Shown one piece after another: positions 13,397 through 15,076 of a DNA stretch of 15,076 nt; position 1 is the first letter of the stretch; the number at the start of each line of letters is the position of its first letter. Source of the stretch: Clostridia bacterium (GTDB lineage Bacteria; Bacillota_A; Clostridia; Oscillospirales; CAG-272). The position numbers were made by a program, and so were the translations under genes. The DNA lies in contig JAFQLN010000158.1 in the NCBI GenBank assembly GCA_017414585.1, positions 1 to 15,076 of the forward strand, given 5' to 3'. Below the pieces are notes generated by a model. The model was not told where the DNA came from and searched no databases. It saw only the letters and a list, made by a program, of their open reading frames with translations.

Positions 13397-13569
13397 GTTC
13401 TTTTCTCCTTTAGCGAGGAGAAAAGAACCAAAAGAGGAACTTTTTCAGATGTCCTGAGAGTTTCGACCGTTGCGACGGTCGATGAGGGGCGCTGCCCCTT
13501 CAAACCCCGCCAACTTTTGAAAAAGCTCGACCAAAACTTTTATACGAACAACGTTTGGCTGAAATCGGA
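13397..13569 (+). repeat. Modular hairpin repeat, long form, copy 2
   Basis: Same order as copy 1: hairpin I GTTCTTTTCTCC/GGAGAAAAGAAC with loop TTTAGCGA (13397-13428), AAAAGAGGAACTTTTTC, hairpin II CGACCGT-tgcg-ACGGTCG (13464-13481), hairpin III around GGGGCGCTGCCCC, hairpin IV partly mismatched (CCAACTT against AAGCTCG), CAAAACTTTTATACG, GTTTGGCT. It ends against the recA stop codon. Confidence 0.85.
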
Positions 13570-14703
13570 TTACTCGTTATCCTCACCGAGGTCGAGCAGG
13601 CGGATATCGAGTTCTTCGTTATCCTCATCGTCAAAGTCGATTTCCCCGTCCTCGCGTTCCATATCGGGCGCTTCGCCTTTTTCCTTGATCTTCTGCTCCA
13701 GTTCCGCCATCAGCACCGGATCATTATCAATCGCAATCCGCGCGTTGTCACGTCCCTGTGCGAGCCGGTTTCCTTCGTAGGAGAACCACGCGCCGCTCTT
13801 GTCGATGATCCCGAGTTCCGTTGCCATATCGACAATCTCGCTCGCCTTGGAAATACCCGTGCCGTAGAGAATATCGAATTCCGCGGTTTTGAACGGGGGT
13901 GCTACCTTATTCTTGACGACCTTGCACTTGACGCGGTTGCCCACAACGTCTGCACCGTCCTTGATGCTTTCTGATTTCCGGATTTCAATGCGCACGGATG
14001 CGTAGAACTTGAGCGCACGTCCGCCGGTGGTGGTTTCGGGATTGCCGTAGACGACGCCGACTTTTTCACGCAGCTGGTTGATGAAGATGACGATACAATT
14101 GGTTTTTGCGATGGTGCCGGAGAGCTTTCTGAGTGCCTGCGACATCAGTCTCGCCTGAAGCCCTACATGGGATGCGCCCATATCACCGTCGATTTCCTGC
14201 TGGGGAACGAGAGCGGCTACGGAGTCGATAACCACGATATCAATCGCGCCGGAGCGGACGAGTGCATCGCAGATTTCGAGCGCCTGTTCGCCGGAGTCCG
14301 GCTGGGACACGAGGAGGTCATCAATATTGACGCCGAGGTTTTTCGCGTACACAGGGTCGAGCGCGTGTTCGGCGTCAATGAACGCAGCTTCCCCGCCCGC
14401 CTTCTGTACTTCCGCGATGGCATGGAGGGTGAGCGTGGTTTTACCGGAGGATTCGGGGCCGTACACTTCGATGATTCTGCCCTTGGGGATGCCGCCGATG
14501 CCGAGTGCCATATCGAGGGAGATGGAGCCTGTGGACACGGCAGACACGTTCATTTTGGGATTTTCGCCCATTTTGATGATTGTGCCTTTACCGAAGCTCT
14601 TTTCGATCTGGCTGATCGCGGTCTCCAGTGCTTTTTTTCTTTCTTCGGGTGTTTTATCGGTGAGATCCGTGGTTGCTTTTTTCGTCGTAGCCTTTGCTGC
14701 CAT
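13570..14703 (-). CDS. recA: Recombinase RecA
   Basis: 377 residues. RecA forms ATP-dependent filaments on single-stranded DNA, drives strand exchange and triggers LexA self-cleavage. Walker A GPESSGKT is at 82-89; the AEHALDP segment, Walker [11 protein letters not shown] and loop L2 around [15 protein letters not shown] are intact. A Lys/Thr-rich N-terminal extension (1-18) and a strongly acidic tail (last about 30 residues) are within normal variation. AAGGAA lies about ten bases before the ATG. It has its own consensus-like promoter and a terminator beyond repeat copy 2. No canonical Gram-positive LexA box (GAAC-N4-GTTC) is seen at the promoter. Long repeat copies lie on both sides of the gene. 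Confidence 0.98.
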   Translation of the reverse strand: MAAKATTKKATTDLTDKTPEERKKALETAISQIEKSFGKGTIIKMGENPKMNVSAVSTGSISLDMALGIGGIPKGRIIEVYGPESSGKTTLTLHAIAEVQKAGGEAAFIDAEHALDPVYAKNLGVNIDDLLVSQPDSGEQALEICDALVRSGAIDIVVIDSVAALVPQQEIDGDMGASHVGLQARLMSQALRKLSGTIAKTNCIVIFINQLREKVGVVYGNPETTTGGRALKFYASVRIEIRKSESIKDGADVVGNRVKCKVVKNKVAPPFKTAEFDILYGTGISKASEIVDMATELGIIDKSGAWFSYEGNRLAQGRDNARIAIDNDPVLMAELEQKIKEKGEAPDMEREDGEIDFDDEDNEELDIRLLDLGEDNE

Positions 14704-14745
14704 ACTGTAGTATTCCTTTCAGGTTAGAACAAATTTTCTGCCTTT

Positions 14746-14774
14746 ATTATAGTACAAACCGTCGGGAATATCAA
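14746..14774 (-). promoter_or_regulatory. Sigma-A promoter of recA
   Basis: Minus strand: -35 TTGATA (14774-14769), 17-base spacer, -10 TATAAT (14751-14746). The leader is about 36 bases. A direct repeat GAAC-N7-GAAC lies upstream on the minus strand, not in the inverted form expected for LexA. Confidence 0.8.
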
Positions 14775-14875
14775 GAGAAACACAAAAAGTTCACAAAGTG
14801 TTCTTTTCGGGAAGGGGGATGAAGAAGGTGTTTATGGTTTATGGCACACTCATTTGCCACTGCAGGAATATAGTT
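14775..14875. other. Intergenic stretch upstream of recA, no further feature
   Basis: Sequence between the recA promoter and repeat copy 3. I see no gene, terminator or additional repeat. Confidence 0.4.
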
Positions 14876-15044
14876 CTTCCTTTTTTCCTTTAGCGAGGAA
14901 AAAAGGAAGCGAAAAAAGGAACTTTTTCGAACGCCTGGGTGTTTCGACCGTTGCGACGGTCGATGAGGGACTCCGTCCCCTCAACCCCTGCCAACTTTTG
15001 AAAAAGTTGGATCAAAACTTTTATACTGCGGCGTGCAGCTGAAA
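14876..15044 (+). repeat. Modular hairpin repeat, long form, copy 3
   Basis: Hairpin I CTTCCTTTTTTCC/GGAAAAAAGGAAG with loop TTTAGCGA (14876-14909), AAAAAAGGAACTTTTTC, hairpin II CGACCGT-tgcg-ACGGTCG (14945-14962), hairpin III GGGAC-tcc-GTCCC, perfect hairpin IV CCAACTTTTGAAAAAGTTGG (14991-15010), CAAAACTTTTATACTG. After that it diverges from copies 1 and 2 and reads GCGGCGTGCAGCTGAAAT. The neighbour on its right lies outside the window. Confidence 0.85.
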
Positions 15045-15076
15045 TTTTAACTGTGAACAGGATTTCCCATTGCCAA

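Noticed and set aside
14704..14820. Possible LexA (SOS) box at the recA promoter
   Set aside because: GAAC occurs twice, but as a direct repeat (GAAC-N7-GAAC), not as the inverted GAAC-N4-GTTC; no other site was found. A divergent box cannot be ruled out.
14935..15042. Peptide GVSTVATVDEG and LLKKxDQNFY readable in all three long repeats
   Set aside because: The frame upstream of it differs in copy 3, there is no start or ribosome site, and base changes between copies are not biased to third positions but keep stems paired. Structure explains the conservation better than coding.

Overview
The window looks like the chromosome of an anaerobic Clostridia-type Firmicute, probably Oscillospirales/Ruminococcaceae-like. 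This is inferred from consensus sigma-A promoters, strong GGAGG ribosome sites, a sortase-anchored surface protein, anaerobic oxygen/NO defence genes, and 'AAGCCTTCCCCCTTGTGGGG'-type repeats that I associate with that group. No species can be named from sequence alone. Thirteen protein genes are supported. No tRNA, rRNA, CRISPR array, phage or IS transposase gene was seen.

Layout. 1-1446: 3' part of a plus-strand thioester-domain surface protein with a Pro-Glu hexanucleotide-repeat stalk and a VPQTG sorting signal. 1655-3196 (minus): an orphan lipoprotein solute-binding protein. 3197-3862: promoters and a ~245 bp MITE-like palindromic repeat with four internal 23-bp tandem units. 3863-4318: luxS with a near-perfect promoter. 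4404-5992 (minus): ZIP metal transporter, a BFD-like [2Fe-2S] ferredoxin and ferritin; ferritin-ferredoxin form an iron-storage pair behind a Fur/PerR-like box. 6314-8938 (minus): a flavodiiron protein fused to flavin reductase and rubredoxin, and a polyferredoxin-like Fe-S protein, divergent from a Crp/Fnr regulator (9086-9745) across overlapping promoters and a 12-bp palindrome. 10009-14703 (minus): a UROD-like protein and recX (probable operon), recF, and recA.

How the genes fit together. The centre of the window reads as an iron, oxygen and NO handling block: store and release iron (ferritin plus BFD), move divalent metals (ZIP), reduce O2 or NO (flavodiiron fusion), supply electrons or sense redox (Fe-S protein) and switch the set on (Crp/Fnr). 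The right-hand third is a recombinational repair block (recA, recF, recX) with recF away from its usual dnaA-dnaN neighbourhood.

The most unusual content is not protein coding. Five intergenic copies of a modular, hairpin-rich repeat (three long forms on the plus strand at 9836-10008, 13397-13569 and 14876-15044; two short forms on the minus strand at 6216-6310 and 11937-12013) share conserved loops and linkers while their stems differ in sequence yet still pair. Four of the five lie at or just beyond the stop codon of a gene, and two long copies flank recA as direct repeats. This is the best candidate here for an undescribed structured RNA or DNA element.
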